Shown piece by piece: positions 8,605-16,126 of a DNA stretch of 64,000 bases. The notes below the pieces were generated by a model. It made no database searches. It was not told the origin of the DNA and saw only the letters and a list, made by a program, of their open reading frames with translations. The DNA lies in the NCBI RefSeq assembly GCF_014639535.1, contig NZ_BMGA01000005.1, positions 214,750 through 278,749 of the forward strand. The letters run 5' to 3'. The translations under genes and the position numbers were made by a program. Within the stretch, counting starts at the first letter, position 1; every line of letters starts with the position of its first letter. The DNA is from Flavobacterium palustre. GTDB lineage: Bacteria > Bacteroidota > Bacteroidia > Flavobacteriales > Flavobacteriaceae.

Positions 8605-9636
8605 ATGCGGGAGAACGACCAAATGTTTCAAGATTTCGAAAAAGTCAACGACTTCCAAAAAGAAGTAATTAATCCTGTTTTACCCAACGCTAAATTTGCT
8701 TCAAGTCTAATGATTACCACTCCTGGAGAAGCCGCTAAAAATTTTAAAGGTGATTTATCCCCTATCAAATTATTTGAAAACAGCCCTTACGAATACAAAG
8801 GCAATAATAAATTCACACACTTTACTTCTCTATTTGGCTTAAAAGCTATTTTAGAATCAGGATTTCTAAGAATGTCTGAATTTGGAAATCTTATAGACAA
8901 CAATGAACTCCTCTTTGCTACTTCGGTATTTGAAGATAATAATATATTATTTAAAATTACCGAAGATAAAATTAAAGCACTAAAAGAAAATGTTTTTTGC
9001 TTATCCTTATGTGAGTCAAAAGATAAAACACATAAAAACAATTTCATGTGGGAAGTATACGGCGATAAAGGCAAAGGAGTAATTATAGAAATTGAATTCA
9101 CAAAAAACAATCCTGATTTTTTTCTGTTAGGATCTGTTTTGTATGGAAATAAAAAATTAAAACCAATCAGAGAAATCAAAAGATTAACTGAAGAATTTGC
9201 TTCTAAAAACGATAATTTTATCCCAAACAACTTTCCTGAATTTCTCCTTGAATTACAAGCTTTTCACAAATCAAAAAAATACAATCATGAAAATGAAGTT
9301 CGATTATTAATGAAAGAGAATAAGCAACAATATGATGAACACAAACTTGAAACGATTTACAAAGACTTCAATTCAAACCAAGAAGTAAAATATTTTAATA
9401 AATTATTTTTAAAAGGAAAACATCCTTATTTAAAAGATTATGAATCACAAAATTCAATAAAAATATTAGATGAATTTCCCCAAATTGAAATTAGAAGAGT
9501 AATCCTTGGATATAATATTTCAGTTGAAAACAAAGTAAATATTACCGATTTATTACAAAAAATAAAACATGATAATGATTACGATTTTGAAATTTGGCAA
9601 ATTAATAATGATAAGGAAATATTCGCTATGAGATAA
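8605..9636 (+). CDS. DUF2971 domain-containing protein
   Basis: 343 residues. The DUF2971 pattern is clear: FTHFTSLFGLKAIL, a LIDNNELLF segment, FCLSLCES, and NFMWEVYGDKGKGVIIEIEF, then a central helical part with EVRLL. The family is found near defence and mobile genes in many bacteria but its activity is not established. No signal peptide is present. The gene is more AT-rich than its neighbours, stands alone between repeats and structured DNA, and is probably an acquired accessory gene. Confidence 0.8.
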   Translation: MRENDQMFQDFEKVNDFQKEVINPVLPNAKFASSLMITTPGEAAKNFKGDLSPIKLFENSPYEYKGNNKFTHFTSLFGLKAILESGFLRMSEFGNLIDNNELLFATSVFEDNNILFKITEDKIKALKENVFCLSLCESKDKTHKNNFMWEVYGDKGKGVIIEIEFTKNNPDFFLLGSVLYGNKKLKPIREIKRLTEEFASKNDNFIPNNFPEFLLELQAFHKSKKYNHENEVRLLMKENKQQYDEHKLETIYKDFNSNQEVKYFNKLFLKGKHPYLKDYESQNSIKILDEFPQIEIRRVILGYNISVENKVNITDLLQKIKHDNDYDFEIWQINNDKEIFAMR

Positions 9637-9667
9637 AATTCAATCTATGAAAACGAAACTTTTTAAA

Positions 9668-9741
9668 ATAGCCCTGATGGAAACGGCATCCTTTTAAGCC
9701 GGGGTTCGGCTTAAAAGATAGAGTGTACAGCAGGACAAATC
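9668..9741 (+). ncRNA. Structured intergenic RNA or repeat, Flavo-1-like
   Basis: An element starting AGCCCTGATGGAAACGGCATCC, with an arm TTTTAAGCC and its exact complement GGCTTAAAA around a GGGGTTC loop, then AGTGTACAGCAGGAC whose CAGG pairs with the initial CCTG. The phrase order (AGCCC-TGAT-GGAAACGGCATCCTTTT ... AAAAGATA-AGTGTA-AGC-GGA) is what I recall for the Flavo-1 structured RNA motif of Flavobacteria. I cannot run a covariance search, so the family name is tentative; the hairpin is directly visible. Confidence 0.5.
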
Positions 9742-9814
9742 GTGATAAAAAACGGCAATTTTCTGCTCCTAAAAATTCTAAAAATCTGCATTCTAAAGTC
9801 TGCATTCTTTTTTT

Positions 9815-9822
9815 TATCTTTG
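9815..9822 (+). promoter_or_regulatory. -7 promoter box for lysS
   Basis: TATCTTTG fits TAnnTTTG exactly and lies 22 bases before the lysS start codon. Confidence 0.6.
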
Positions 9823-9844
9823 CGGTCTTAAAAATCAGACTATA

Positions 9845-11545
9845 ATGGCATTATCAGAACAAGAAATCATCCGAAGAGAAAAACTTCAATCTTTACGCAA
9901 CTTAGGAATCAATCCTTATCCTGCTAATCTTTTTCCTGTAAATTATACTTCAATGCAAATAAAGGAAACTTTTGAAGAAGGTAAGAAGGTGATTGTTGCG
10001 GGGCGTTTGATGAGTGTGAGAGATCAGGGAAAAGCTTGTTTTGCCGAATTGCAGGATAGCGAAGGACGTATTCAATTGTACGTGAACCGTGATGTTTTGT
10101 GTGAAGGTGACGATAAAACTTTATACAATCAGGTTTTCAAAAAACTAACCGATTTAGGGGATTATATTGGAATTGAAGGAGAATTGTTTACTACACAAGT
10201 AGGTGCGAAATGTATTCGCGTAAGCGGTTTTACTTTTCTAAGCAAAACCTTACGTCCGCTTCCATTACCAAAAGTAGATGAAGACGGAAAAGTTTTTGAC
10301 GCTTTCAACGATGCCGAATTGCGTTACCGTATGCGTTATGTAGATTTAACGGTAAATCCACAGGTAAAAGAAACCTTTATCAAAAGAACCAAATTATTCA
10401 ACGCCATGCGTGGTTTCTTTAATGATGCGGGATACCTTGAAGTAGAAACTCCGGTTTTACAATCCATTCCCGGTGGAGCTGCGGCGCGTCCGTTTATTAC
10501 TCACCACAACTCATTGGATATTCCGTTATACATGCGTATTGCGAATGAGTTGTACCTAAAAAGATTAATCGTTGGTGGATTTGACGGTGTTTATGAGTTT
10601 TCGAAAAACTTCCGTAACGAAGGAATGGACAGAACGCACAACCCGGAATTTACTGCCATGGAAATATATGTAGCCTACAAGGACTACAACTGGATGATGG
10701 ATTTCACCGAGCGTTTATTAGAGCATTGTGCTGTTGCGGTAAACGGAACAAGTGATGTTACTTTTGGTGACCACAACATCAGTTTCAAAGCACCTTTTGC
10801 CCGTGTAACGATGACGGATTCCATCAAACACTTTACAGGTTTTGATATTTCAGGAAAAAGCGAAGCTGAATTATATGAAGCTGCTAAAGGCATGGGAATT
10901 GAAGTGGATGAAACCATGGGTAAAGGAAAACTGATTGATGAAATTTTTGGAGCGAAATGCGAAGGAAATTATATTCAGCCAACATTCATTACCGATTATC
11001 CAAAAGAAATGTCGCCGCTTTGTAAAGAGCACCGTGACAATCCGGAATTGACAGAGCGTTTCGAATTAATGGTTTGCGGTAAAGAAGTTGCGAATGCGTA
11101 TTCGGAATTGAACGACCCTATTGATCAAAGAGAACGTTTTGAAGACCAAATGCGTTTGGCTGCAAAAGGAGATGATGAAGCGAATGGAATTATTGATGAG
11201 GATTTCTTAAGAGCTTTAGAATACGGAATGCCTCCAACATCAGGATTAGGAATTGGAATGGACCGTTTGATGATGTTCCTGACTAATAATGCTTCTATTC
11301 AGGAAGTATTACTGTTCCCGCAAATGAGACCTGAGAAAAAACAAACTATTGAACTGTCTGACGAGGAAAAAGTAATTGTTACTTTATTAAAAGGAAACGA
11401 AAATAAAATGGATTTATCTCAACTTAAATCTACAGCTGGTTTAAGCGGAAAAAAATGGGATGCTTCCATGAAAAACTTATCCAAACACGGTTTGACTAAA
11501 GTAGCTGTTGATGGCGAAAGTAAAGTGGTGGAATTAGTGGGGTAA
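9845..11545 (+). CDS. lysS: Lysyl-tRNA synthetase, class II
   Basis: Charges tRNA-Lys in the cytoplasm. An N-terminal OB-fold (about residues 50-160) precedes the class II catalytic core with motif 2 FRNEGMDRTHNPEFT and motif 3 GLGIGMDRLMM. The protein has 566 residues; after the core (from about residue 500) there is an extra 60-residue Lys-rich helical module absent from shorter bacterial LysS, as is usual in Bacteroidota. Its own -7 box precedes it and a strong terminator follows. Confidence 0.97.
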   Translation: MALSEQEIIRREKLQSLRNLGINPYPANLFPVNYTSMQIKETFEEGKKVIVAGRLMSVRDQGKACFAELQDSEGRIQLYVNRDVLCEGDDKTLYNQVFKKLTDLGDYIGIEGELFTTQVGAKCIRVSGFTFLSKTLRPLPLPKVDEDGKVFDAFNDAELRYRMRYVDLTVNPQVKETFIKRTKLFNAMRGFFNDAGYLEVETPVLQSIPGGAAARPFITHHNSLDIPLYMRIANELYLKRLIVGGFDGVYEFSKNFRNEGMDRTHNPEFTAMEIYVAYKDYNWMMDFTERLLEHCAVAVNGTSDVTFGDHNISFKAPFARVTMTDSIKHFTGFDISGKSEAELYEAAKGMGIEVDETMGKGKLIDEIFGAKCEGNYIQPTFITDYPKEMSPLCKEHRDNPELTERFELMVCGKEVANAYSELNDPIDQRERFEDQMRLAAKGDDEANGIIDEDFLRALEYGMPPTSGLGIGMDRLMMFLTNNASIQEVLLFPQMRPEKKQTIELSDEEKVIVTLLKGNENKMDLSQLKSTAGLSGKKWDASMKNLSKHGLTKVAVDGESKVVELVG

Positions 11546-11565
11546 ATTTCAAAATTCCAATTTTA

Positions 11566-11581
11566 TCCCGAAGCTTCGGGA
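11566..11581. repeat. Short perfect palindrome TCCCGAAGCTTCGGGA
   Basis: A 16-bp perfect palindrome 20 bases after lysS, before the terminator hairpin. It belongs to the same CCGA...TCGG palindrome group as 6372 and 46739. Confidence 0.8.
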
Positions 11582-11609
11582 CAAATTCCAAACTGGATTA
11601 AATAATATA

Positions 11610-11645
11610 AAAAAGGAACTTCATCAAGGAGTTCCTTTTTTTATT
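11610..11645 (+). terminator. Rho-independent terminator of lysS
   Basis: Arms AAAAAGGAACT and AGTTCCTTTTT with a 9-base loop, followed by a run of T. Confidence 0.9.
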
Positions 11646-11787
11646 TGAATAAAAAACAGACTAATTTTATCAAACTACATTGAGTATATAAATCGGCATA
11701 AAACATCAATTGAGCAGAACTATTGCTTAAAGTTTCTTTTAAAACAGCAAACCAAGTATATTTACATAAATAAAAAACTGGAAAAGC

Positions 11788-13443
11788 ATGCACATCAAAA
11801 CATTAATACTGATTATAATTAATAGTTTAATCGCATTGGTAATTGCTTTATTATCTTTTTCTTCATACAAACAGTTTTCGAACGTTTTAAACGATCGTAT
11901 TTTACTGCAATTAAATTCGATTAAAACACTCAAGCAAAACCAAATTGAACATTTATTAAAATCAGAATGGGAGCGTTTTGAAACTTCCGGAACGTACAGC
12001 CAAAATATTGACACTACTGTTATGAAGCTTCCGGACAGTATTAAAAACAGTACCGGAATTTATGATTTGACACCTTATCATGTTGCTAAAAAAACAACAA
12101 TAGGTTTTATCTCTAATTCGAAAAGGGGTACCCAAATTAAAATTTTGGATTACAACAAAATCAAAAAAATTCTCCTTGAACGTACCGGAATGGGCGACAG
12201 TGGAGAATCTTATCTTGTGGGAGAAGATTACCGGATGCGTTCGCAGTCGCGTTTTTATCCCAATAAAATCCCTTACTCCTTATTTGCTAAAACAGAAGGC
12301 GTGAGCAAAGCTTTTAAGGAAATAAATGGCAGAGGTGTCTTTAAGGACTACAGAGGAATTAATGTATATAGTGTGTACAGCCTTATTGCAGTTCGAAATT
12401 TAAAGCTGGTTATTCTGTCTGAAATGGATGTTGAAGAAGTTACTATCCCTTTAAAAGAATTAAAAGAAAGACTTGTAGGCCTAACTATTGCTATTTTTTT
12501 ACTGGCTGTTATGCTTTCTCTTTTTCTGACACGAATTATTACCAACCCAATTAAAAATATGCAAAAAAGTCTCAAAATCATGGCGGAAGGAGACTATAAC
12601 CAAACCAATGAATTTATAAAAAACTCCAGTGAAATAAAGGAAATGTTTGATGCTTTGGCCAATTTAAAAGCTTCTTTGCAGGGTGCCGTAAAATTCTCTG
12701 ATGACATTGGAAAAATGAATCTGAATACCGATTTTAAACCTAAAAGTCCGAATGATTTGCTGGGAAAAAGTCTTCTGGCAATGAGAGATAAGCTAATAGA
12801 ATTTAGAAATAATGAAGAAAATACCCGAATACTATCCAAACGCATGTTAGTAAACGGTATGGAAAATGAAAGACGCCGACTTTCGCGGGAACTCCATGAC
12901 GGTATTGGTCCGTATTTAACTTCTTTGAAACACTATATCGAAAACAGAGTGGAAAATGAAGTAAAAAAAACAGAAATGAAAAAAATAGTAGATGATACTA
13001 TTTCTGAAATCAGACTGATGTCCAATGCTTTAATGCCTGCTTCCATAGATGATTTTGGAATTGGAGTTACCTTAACCAACTTCATTGAAAACCTGAAAAA
13101 ATCGACAACGGTAACTATTGAATATGAAGATTTAACGCGGCAGGAAAGTTCTAATATTACTAATCAACAGGCTATTCATCTTTTTAGAATTTGCCAGGAG
13201 TTAATTAATAATTCGTTAAAACATGCTAATGCCAAAAACATCCGAATTACACTTTCCGAATTTGATGATTTTATTTCTCTCTATTATTTTGATGATGGCA
13301 TTGGGTTTGACATCAATACTGTTAAATTAGGACTCGGAATTAGTAACATCAAAGAAAGGGTAGAAATTTGCAATGGTACCATTACTATCAATGCAACTCC
13401 CGGAAATACAAACTTTGAAATTGAATTACCCGTAGAATTATGA
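11788..13443 (+). CDS. Membrane sensor histidine kinase (HisKA_3 type)
   Basis: 551 residues. One N-terminal transmembrane helix (about 5-25), an extracytoplasmic sensor region (about 26-225) with the Cache-type phrase GESYLVGEDYRMRSQSRF, a second helix (about 230-250), a HAMP region starting TNPIKNMQKSL, then a NarX/LiaS-type dimerisation domain with phospho-acceptor His370 in SRELHDGIGP and a HATPase domain (HLFRICQELINNSLKHA, DDGIGFD, GLGISNIKERV). It overlaps the response regulator gene by four bases (ATGA). The ligand is unknown; a link to the nearby nitrogen-oxide genes is possible but not shown. Confidence 0.92.
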   Translation: MHIKTLILIIINSLIALVIALLSFSSYKQFSNVLNDRILLQLNSIKTLKQNQIEHLLKSEWERFETSGTYSQNIDTTVMKLPDSIKNSTGIYDLTPYHVAKKTTIGFISNSKRGTQIKILDYNKIKKILLERTGMGDSGESYLVGEDYRMRSQSRFYPNKIPYSLFAKTEGVSKAFKEINGRGVFKDYRGINVYSVYSLIAVRNLKLVILSEMDVEEVTIPLKELKERLVGLTIAIFLLAVMLSLFLTRIITNPIKNMQKSLKIMAEGDYNQTNEFIKNSSEIKEMFDALANLKASLQGAVKFSDDIGKMNLNTDFKPKSPNDLLGKSLLAMRDKLIEFRNNEENTRILSKRMLVNGMENERRRLSRELHDGIGPYLTSLKHYIENRVENEVKKTEMKKIVDDTISEIRLMSNALMPASIDDFGIGVTLTNFIENLKKSTTVTIEYEDLTRQESSNITNQQAIHLFRICQELINNSLKHANAKNIRITLSEFDDFISLYYFDDGIGFDINTVKLGLGISNIKERVEICNGTITINATPGNTNFEIELPVEL

Positions 13444-14072
13444 ACGAAATTAAATTAATAATAGCTGATGACCATGAGCTTTTTAGAAACGGACTTGCTG
13501 AGCTGTTAAGAAAGCATGACGACATCAAAATTGTCAAAAGCGTTGCTGATGGTTTGGAATTGATGGAACTTGTAAATACTCAATTTGAGGCGGATATTGT
13601 ATTGCTGGACATTACTATGCCTAATATGGATGGTTTTGGGGTTTTAAAAGAATTAAAAGCCTTAAATTCTGAAATAAAACCCATTGTAATTTCTATGCAC
13701 GATGATGGTAATTACATCGCAAAATGTGCTAAAATGGGTGCTTACGGCTACCTGTTAAAAAACACAGATGAATCGGAATTAATCCTTGCAATACGAAGCG
13801 TTGCTAACGGAAAAAAATATTTCAGTGCTGAAATTTCGGAAAAAATGATCAACTTCATGTCTGAACAAAGTATCAGTGAGAATATTTTATCCAATAAAGA
13901 AACCGAAGTTTTAGCATTAATTGCCAAAGGATTAACCACAAAAGAAATTGCCACAAAACTATTTGTGAGTTCCCGCACCATAGAAACCCATCGCGCTAAT
14001 ATTTTGAAAAAATTAGAGGTAAAAAATACCGCCGAACTCATTAAAAAAGCAGCAAAAAAGAATTTAATTTAA
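13440..14072 (+). CDS. NarL/LuxR-family response regulator
   Basis: 210 residues. The receiver domain has DD at 10-11, phospho-acceptor Asp57 in LLDITMPN and the Lys loop YLLKN. The C-terminal LuxR helix-turn-helix runs about 149-203 (LSNKETEVLALIAKGLTTKEIA, SSRTIETHRANILKKL). It is translationally coupled to the kinase upstream. A palindrome ATCCGTA-TAAA-TACGGAT at 14092-14109 in front of the next gene is a candidate target. Confidence 0.94.
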   Translation: MNEIKLIIADDHELFRNGLAELLRKHDDIKIVKSVADGLELMELVNTQFEADIVLLDITMPNMDGFGVLKELKALNSEIKPIVISMHDDGNYIAKCAKMGAYGYLLKNTDESELILAIRSVANGKKYFSAEISEKMINFMSEQSISENILSNKETEVLALIAKGLTTKEIATKLFVSSRTIETHRANILKKLEVKNTAELIKKAAKKNLI

Positions 14073-14091
14073 ACGCATTAAAAACAACAAT

Positions 14092-14109
14092 ATCCGTATA
14101 AATACGGAT
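14092..14109. promoter_or_regulatory. Palindromic candidate operator ATCCGTA-4-TACGGAT
   Basis: Seven-base arms around TAAA, about 47 bases upstream of the -7 box of the following gene (TAAATTTG at 14156-14163). That spacing suits an activator. The adjacent response regulator is the obvious candidate; it could also be a hairpin ending the regulator transcript, but there is no T-run. Confidence 0.5.
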
Positions 14110-14155
14110 GCAAATTGAGTAAATTCACAGAATCCTAAAAGCCTGTTACTGAATG

Positions 14156-14163
14156 TAAATTTG
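14156..14163 (+). promoter_or_regulatory. -7 promoter box of the GPAYKN-repeat gene
   Basis: TAAATTTG matches TAnnTTTG 26 bases before the start codon at 14189. Confidence 0.55.
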
Positions 14164-14188
14164 TAAAAAAACATTAAAAGTAATAGTC

Positions 14189-14551
14189 ATGAAAAAAATA
14201 GCATTAATTTTAGGATTCTTAGTAATATCTTTCAACGCAATGGCACAAGAAGAAAACAATGTAAAACAAAGTGATTTAAAAGGTCCTGCGTATAAAAATT
14301 TTAAATCCTGGATGCACAAAGCTGTGCCAACTAAAGTATATTCCGAAAGCAATAAAGTGTCACTTCAGGGACCGGCATACAAAAACCAACAAACCTGGAA
14401 AAACACTCCAAAAGAAAATCTGGTTTTAGTACAAACAACTGGTAGTGAAAAACAAAAGTTAACCGGACCGGCGTATAAAAACCATGGCCCTTGGAATAAC
14501 ACTTCAAAACAAGAGCTGGTTGCAGTTGAAACAGTTGGTACGGAAAAATAA
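14189..14551 (+). CDS. Small secreted protein with GPAYKN repeats
   Basis: 120 residues with a signal peptide (MKKIALILGFLVISFNAMAQ, cleavage after residue 20). The mature part is three diverged copies of a roughly 30-residue unit opening Leu-x-Gly-Pro-Ala-Tyr-Lys-Asn and followed by a Trp (FKSW, QQTW, HGPW). I know no family for it. It sits directly downstream of the kinase/regulator pair with its own -7 box and a palindrome upstream, so it may be an output gene of that system. A terminator follows. Confidence 0.75.
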   Translation: MKKIALILGFLVISFNAMAQEENNVKQSDLKGPAYKNFKSWMHKAVPTKVYSESNKVSLQGPAYKNQQTWKNTPKENLVLVQTTGSEKQKLTGPAYKNHGPWNNTSKQELVAVETVGTEK

Positions 14552-14587
14552 GACACTATCCCAAAAAGTGTGTAAGTTGAAAAATTA

Positions 14588-14618
14588 AGGCTCCGGTTTT
14601 TATAATCGGAGCCTTTTC
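14588..14618 (+). terminator. Rho-independent terminator
   Basis: AGGCTCCG and CGGAGCCT arms with a T-rich tail, 37 bases after the stop of the GPAYKN gene. Confidence 0.88.
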
Positions 14619-14654
14619 TTATAAAGAAGAATAAATAAGTCTAAAAACGATAAC

Positions 14655-14695
14655 AAAAAAAGGATTAACTTTTATAATTAAGTTAATCCTTTTTT
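14655..14695. terminator. Bidirectional hairpin, terminator of the nitrate-reductase-like operon
   Basis: AAAGGATTAACTT and AAGTTAATCCTTT arms flanked by A and T runs on both sides. It lies just after the stop of the minus-strand gene ending at 14729. Confidence 0.8.
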
Positions 14696-14728
14696 CCCTG
14701 ACAATTAAAATCAGTGATACCAACGTAC

Positions 14729-14983
14729 CTATTTTTTTGTATGAGTTCCATTTCCTGTTGGCAAATAATAGAGCCAGCTAAAACCTATCAAAAATAAAAT
14801 TAAAGAGGCTACAAAAGCAGGAATAAGAATCTCTTTGTTATTATCTAAAGCATTATTTAGTGACGCATACAACAACCAGATTTGGATACTCACATTAAGT
14901 ATTAATATAAAAATTAACGACGAAAGAATGGCGTTTAATTTATTAGGATTAGACTGGTTTTGACTTCTTCTAAAATTACTCAT
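14729..14983 (-). CDS. Small two-helix membrane protein (possibly DUF6755)
   Basis: 84 residues with a basic, Asn/Gln-rich N-terminus and two hydrophobic helices (about 18-42 and 50-72: LSSLIFILILNVSIQIWLLY and IPAFVASLILFLIGFSWLYY). It follows the Rieske gene by 20 bases at the end of the nitrate-reductase-like operon. I recall small proteins called DUF6755 beside Bacteroidota Rieske genes, but cannot confirm the match. A role as an assembly factor or anchoring subunit is inferred from position only. Confidence 0.65.
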   Translation of the reverse strand: MSNFRRSQNQSNPNKLNAILSSLIFILILNVSIQIWLLYASLNNALDNNKEILIPAFVASLILFLIGFSWLYYLPTGNGTHTKK

Positions 14984-15002
14984 ACTGATTTATTTTAATG
15001 AT

Positions 15003-15524
15003 TTATCCTAGTTTCGCTTCCTGAATTGGAGTTGCTGCTTTTACATATACCTCATTTCCTTTAAAAAACACATCCAAACTTGGTAAGGCTCTTGGCGGCG
15101 GTCCTGCCAAAACATCTCCTGTTTTTGCATCAAATGATCCTTCGTGACAAGGACAATGGATTATTCCGGTTCCTGGCTTGTAAAAAACAGAACAGGAAAG
15201 GTGGGTACATTTCTGCTCGTAAGCTTTAAACTCGCCCGTTTCCAGATGAATCAAAATATAAGGAATAGTACTGCCTTCGATTACAAAAGCGCGGGTTCCT
15301 CCTAATGGTACTTCCTCTTTTTTACATACAAAATGCTCACCTTCTACTTCTTCTTTGGGATACATATAAGCCTTAGCGGCAACTAAACCACTACCTACCA
15401 TCAACCCTCCGGAAACTAAAGTCAAAAACTTTGCAAAATCACGACGACTTACATTAGTTGCCTGCTGTTTTTCAATCGGAAAATCCTTTTTCCAATTTTT
15501 ATTTAAATTATCTTCTTTAGACAT
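15003..15524 (-). CDS. Rieske [2Fe-2S] protein with Tat-type N-terminus
   Basis: 173 residues. A twin-arginine stretch (SRRDFAKFLTLVSGGL, about residues 26-41) precedes a hydrophobic segment, so the protein is probably exported folded and kept as a membrane anchor. The Rieske ligands are visible as CTHLSC and CPCHEGSFD near residues 110-130. It lies between the four-cluster ferredoxin gene (11-base gap) and the small membrane protein. No cytochrome b6/bc1 gene is near, so it most likely serves the nitrate-reductase-like complex. Confidence 0.88.
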   Translation of the reverse strand: MSKEDNLNKNWKKDFPIEKQQATNVSRRDFAKFLTLVSGGLMVGSGLVAAKAYMYPKEEVEGEHFVCKKEEVPLGGTRAFVIEGSTIPYILIHLETGEFKAYEQKCTHLSCSVFYKPGTGIIHCPCHEGSFDAKTGDVLAGPPPRALPSLDVFFKGNEVYVKAATPIQEAKLG

Positions 15525-15535
15525 GTGTGTATTCT

Positions 15536-16105
15536 TTAATATATTATCAGTTCGGTACTTCCTTTAGGCATCATAATATTGACCTTCGTATTCACTATTT
15601 CTTTTCCAAATACAAAACTATTTACCGGAGTACTATTAGGACGCATTTCCTGAATTTCGTCTTTTGTACCATAGAATAAAGCCCCACTCGGACAAACTGT
15701 TGCGCACATTGGTTTTTTCCCCACACTGGTTCTGTCGTAACACATCGTGCATTTCATCATCAAATCGTAATTTTCCTCTTTCTTTGGCACTCCAAAAGGA
15801 CAAGCCATCACACAATTAGAACATCCAATACATCTTTCGGTATTAGCCGTGTGAACAATTCCGAATTCGTCTTTTGAAATTGCATCGGCCGGACAAACAT
15901 TAGCACATACGGGATCATCACAGTGCATACACACCTGTACCGTTGTTTGAACTGTTGTTGCACGATCTACATAATTAACATGTATCATCGATTCCTGACC
16001 GTTAGTTTCGCATTCTGCACAAGCCAATTCGCAAGCTTTACAGCCAATGCAACGTTGCATATCTACAAAAAACTCTTCATTTTTATTAAAACTAGTATAG
16101 TTCAT
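15536..16105 (-). CDS. Four-cluster [4Fe-4S] electron-transfer subunit (NrfC/DmsB-like)
   Basis: 189 residues with four Cys clusters: [43 protein letters not shown] and [21 protein letters not shown]. This is the beta-subunit architecture of complex-iron-sulfur molybdoenzymes. There is no signal peptide, which fits a cytoplasmic partner for the catalytic subunit encoded immediately upstream. It would carry electrons from the membrane subunit to the molybdenum site. Confidence 0.92.
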   Translation of the reverse strand: MNYTSFNKNEEFFVDMQRCIGCKACELACAECETNGQESMIHVNYVDRATTVQTTVQVCMHCDDPVCANVCPADAISKDEFGIVHTANTERCIGCSNCVMACPFGVPKKEENYDLMMKCTMCYDRTSVGKKPMCATVCPSGALFYGTKDEIQEMRPNSTPVNSFVFGKEIVNTKVNIMMPKGSTELIIY

Positions 16106-16126
16106 TTTATATCAATTCTTTATAGA

